In this document: in pieces, positions 62,149 to 64,000 of the stretch
Numbering within the stretch: the first letter of the stretch is position 1
How the letters are laid out: each line of letters opens with the position of its first letter
From: Chitinophaga sp. YR627
GTDB lineage: Bacteria; Bacteroidota; Bacteroidia; Chitinophagales; Chitinophagaceae
Assembly (NCBI RefSeq): GCF_900114995.1
Contig: NZ_FOUX01000001.1
Span: 930,001 to 994,000 of the forward strand
Length of the DNA: 64,000 bases
Direction of reading: 5' to 3'
Program-made: the position numbers and the translations under genes
The notes under the pieces: generated by a model
Told to the model about the DNA's origin: nothing
What the model saw: only the letters and a program-made list of their open reading frames with translations
Database searches by the model: none

Positions 62149-63153
62149 ATGGATTTATCGATCATCATTGTAAATTATAAGAGCAGCCGCCTCATTCTGG
62201 ATTGTATCAGCACTATTGTGGCGGAAACAACAAACATCAGTTACGAGGTGATCGTGGTGGACAATGCATCCGGGGATGACAGTGAACAACAGCTCAAAAC
62301 GGCTTATCCATTTGTTCAGTTTTTTCAGATGGGATACAATGCGGGCTTTTCCCGCGCTAATAACGCCGGTCTCCGTGTAGCCCGGGGGGAACAGCTTTTA
62401 TTATTGAATCCTGATACACTCATACTTGATAAGGCGCTGGACCGCTGTGTACAACGCTTTTCCCAGAGTAATCTGATCGCCTGCGGCGTACAACAGCTCA
62501 ACGCTGACCGTACCCTGCAAATATCGGGCAACTATTTCATGAAGGGCGGTCTGAACCACCTGCTGCCTTTGCCATACTGGGGAAAAGTGATCCGCTGGCT
62601 GGGCTATCAGCTCAAAACCAAGGTACCTAATGTACAGGAAGCCAGTACGGAACATCATGTGGACTGGATCAGCGGCGCCTACCTGATGGTAAAACGCAGC
62701 TCCATTGAGAAAGCAGGCTATATGGACGAAGACTTCTTCCTCTATGCAGAAGAAGTAGAATGGTGCAGCCGTTTGCGCCGGCAGGGCGAATTAGCTATCT
62801 ACGGTGATATCAATATCATTCATTTACAGGGAGAAACAACCGGTGACGCGTTTGATTCTGATGAAAAAGGTTATTACGGACTTTACGACCGTAAAGGCCT
62901 GCAACTCATGCTCTCCAATCACGTGCGGGTGCGGAAGCAGTTCGGCGTTCTGTGGTATTTCATCCTCCTCCTTAATTATAGCTTCGCCATACCCTTATTC
63001 TTTATCGGCAGCATCTTCGAAAATCTCTTCAAAGGTCGTAATCCCTTCCGGTTTATGCCACAGGTCTGGGGACTGACCAAAAATGTCTTCCGCTTATGGT
63101 GGCTGACGCCCACGATCCTGCGGAACAAACCACATTTTTATAAGGTACTGTAA
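62149..63153 (+). CDS. Family 2 glycosyltransferase, WcaE/rhamnosyltransferase-like
   Basis: 334 residues. The GT-A N-terminus reads DLSIIIVNYKSSRLILDCISTI, with EVIVVDNASGDDSE and the donor-binding region MGYNAGFSRANNAGLR / LLLLNPDTLI. VDWISGAYLMVKRSSIEKAGYMDEDFFLYAEEVEWCSRLR carries the catalytic-base region. Two hydrophobic segments near the C-terminus (FGVLWYFILLLNYSFAIPLFFIGS) suggest membrane association. It is divergent from the flippase gene. Rhamnose or a similar sugar is only one possible donor. Confidence 0.9.
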   Translation: MDLSIIIVNYKSSRLILDCISTIVAETTNISYEVIVVDNASGDDSEQQLKTAYPFVQFFQMGYNAGFSRANNAGLRVARGEQLLLLNPDTLILDKALDRCVQRFSQSNLIACGVQQLNADRTLQISGNYFMKGGLNHLLPLPYWGKVIRWLGYQLKTKVPNVQEASTEHHVDWISGAYLMVKRSSIEKAGYMDEDFFLYAEEVEWCSRLRRQGELAIYGDINIIHLQGETTGDAFDSDEKGYYGLYDRKGLQLMLSNHVRVRKQFGVLWYFILLLNYSFAIPLFFIGSIFENLFKGRNPFRFMPQVWGLTKNVFRLWWLTPTILRNKPHFYKVL

Positions 63154-63226
63154 TCGCCGGTACCCCATTCTTTGAATTATACAAGTAATTATTTGTTGCT
63201 CCCAAATCCGCGGAGCGCAGCCATGG

Positions 63227-63265
63227 TACTTTTGAATCGTCAAAACAATGACAGTATTCAAAAGT
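63227..63265 (+). promoter_or_regulatory. -7 element overlapping a nested inverted repeat
   Basis: TACTTTTG (63227-63234) is an exact TAnnTTTG match. It overlaps the left arm of a perfect 10-bp inverted repeat, ACTTTTGAAT (63228-63237) with ATTCAAAAGT (63256-63265). A second repeat GTCA-N6-TGAC lies inside. The SDR gene starts 8 bp later. Confidence 0.5.
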
Positions 63266-63272
63266 TAAAGCC

Positions 63273-64000
63273 ATGAAAAAAACAGTTTTTATTACCGGTG
63301 CTTCACAGGGTTTGGGAAAGACCGCCGCTAAGAGATTTGCCACAGCAGGCTGGAATGTGATCGCGACCATGCGTTCTCCGGAAAAAGAAAATGAACTGAC
63401 ATTACTGGATAATGTGCTGGTTCTCAAAGTGGATGTACAGGACAAAGCCAGCATTGAAGCGGGTATTGCCACTACTATCGCAAAATACGGTCAGATAGAT
63501 ACCTTTATCAATAATGCGGGTTATGGCCTGTTCGGACCATTCGAACTGGCTAGCGAAGAGCAGATCCGCGCACAATTTGATGTGAACGTCTTCGGACTGA
63601 TGGCCGCCACCAAAGCCATTCTGCCACACTTCCGCGCTAATAAAGCGGGTACTATCATCAATATCTCCTCTATGGGCGGAAGGGTCTCTTTTCCCATTAT
63701 CAGCCTGTATAATGCCACAAAATTTGCCGTGGAAGGATTTACAGAATCCCTGCGCTATGAACTGGCGGACTTCAACATCCATGTAAAGCTCATAGAACCA
63801 GGTGTGACTGCCACCAACTTCGATAATGCCGCCAATTTTACTTCCAGTAATGACATTACTGACTACAATGCATATGTCAATGCTTTCCTGGGACACTGGA
63901 TGGTCCTCAATGCCAACCCTGCTACCAGCGAAGACGTGGTAGACGTGATCTATACCGCGGCTACTGATGGCAAAGACCAGTTACGCTATATCGCTACGCC
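63273..64000 (+). CDS. SDR-family oxidoreductase (3' end beyond the window)
   Basis: The frame starts at the ATG 63273 and is still open at the window end (242 codons seen). Classical short-chain dehydrogenase features: the N-terminal TGASQGLGK cofactor loop (TGxxxGxG), VDVQDKAS acid-loop region, INNAGYG (NNAG), the catalytic Ser in INISSMGG, and YNATK (YxxxK). Substrate-loop EPGVTATNF follows. Proteins of this type reduce carbonyls or oxidise alcohols with NAD(P)(H); the substrate is unknown. Upstream is a strong palindrome overlapping the -7 box, suggesting tight control, perhaps by a regulator encoded nearby but outside the window. Confidence 0.92.
   Translation, partial: MKKTVFITGASQGLGKTAAKRFATAGWNVIATMRSPEKENELTLLDNVLVLKVDVQDKASIEAGIATTIAKYGQIDTFINNAGYGLFGPFELASEEQIRAQFDVNVFGLMAATKAILPHFRANKAGTIINISSMGGRVSFPIISLYNATKFAVEGFTESLRYELADFNIHVKLIEPGVTATNFDNAANFTSSNDITDYNAYVNAFLGHWMVLNANPATSEDVVDVIYTAATDGKDQLRYIAT

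Overview
The window reads as chromosomal DNA of a Bacteroidota bacterium, most likely Chitinophagaceae and close to Chitinophaga. The signs are: cell-surface proteins with gliding-motility-associated or type IX secretion C-termini (3455-5041, 46425-48563, 49363-52035), the bacillithiol gene bshC, the futalosine menaquinone gene mqnE, TAnnTTTG-type -7 promoter elements, little Shine-Dalgarno signal, and a mostly housekeeping gene set. No rRNA, tRNA, CRISPR array, prophage or intact insertion sequence was found. The genus assignment is inference from gene content, not from a marker gene.

Layout. 1-2495: end of a polysaccharide locus (GlcNAc-1-P transferase family protein cut by the window edge, PglD-like acetyltransferase, membrane acyltransferase), followed by the corpse of an FkbM methyltransferase (2692-3225). 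3455-6910: surface adhesin-like protein, SWIB protein, small membrane protein, ThuA-like protein. 6911-12683: a candidate small RNA, a FemAB/GNAT-like protein, a sigma-54 activator with palindromes upstream, a response regulator with a degenerate receiver, and two repeat-rich spacers. 12684-15251: operon for free methionine sulfoxide reductase, CpsB-type phosphatase and nucleotide-sugar dehydrogenase. 15561-17080: isopentenyl-diphosphate isomerase plus class I terpene synthase. 17327-22540: DUF2157 membrane protein, SLC5 symporter, a frameshifted and catalytically dead subtilase, and myo-inositol oxygenase. 22622-26903: large FAD/Fe-S dehydrogenase, a duplicated scrap of the same gene, and a DUF72 protein. 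27213-31761: glgA-glgC and bshC. 31999-38604: FUSC-family membrane protein, smc, DUF4259 protein. 38865-44130: nucleoside transporter, c-type cytochrome lipoprotein, NtrC-type regulator. 44688-48563: DUF192 lipoprotein, mqnE and an M43 metalloprotease. 48835-52035: a collapsed and an intact copy of related surface proteins. 52178-57190: trxA, dnaE, an NlpC/P60 lipoprotein. 57247-63153: second polysaccharide locus (GT4, wecB, GT2, flippase on the opposite strand, GT2). 63273-end: SDR oxidoreductase cut by the window edge.

How the genes fit together. Polysaccharide genes occur in three separate places: initiating transferase and acyl decorations on the left, UDP-sugar dehydrogenase plus phosphatase near 13-14.7 kb, and WecB, glycosyltransferases and flippase on the right. 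WecB with the dehydrogenase could in principle supply UDP-ManNAc and a uronic acid derivative. The Na+/solute symporter and myo-inositol oxygenase lie close together and may take up and oxidise inositol to glucuronate. The isomerase-terpene synthase pair is a compact terpenoid module.

The most distinctive non-coding signals are heptamer arrays at five or more intergenic sites, some paired in inverted orientation around about 180-bp segments, and four gene remnants that show reductive decay: FkbM methyltransferase, subtilase, dehydrogenase fragment and surface-protein remnant. I found no single clear new multi-gene system. The best candidates for something new are the possible small RNA at 7183-7393, the dead subtilase, the heptamer elements and the terpene pair.
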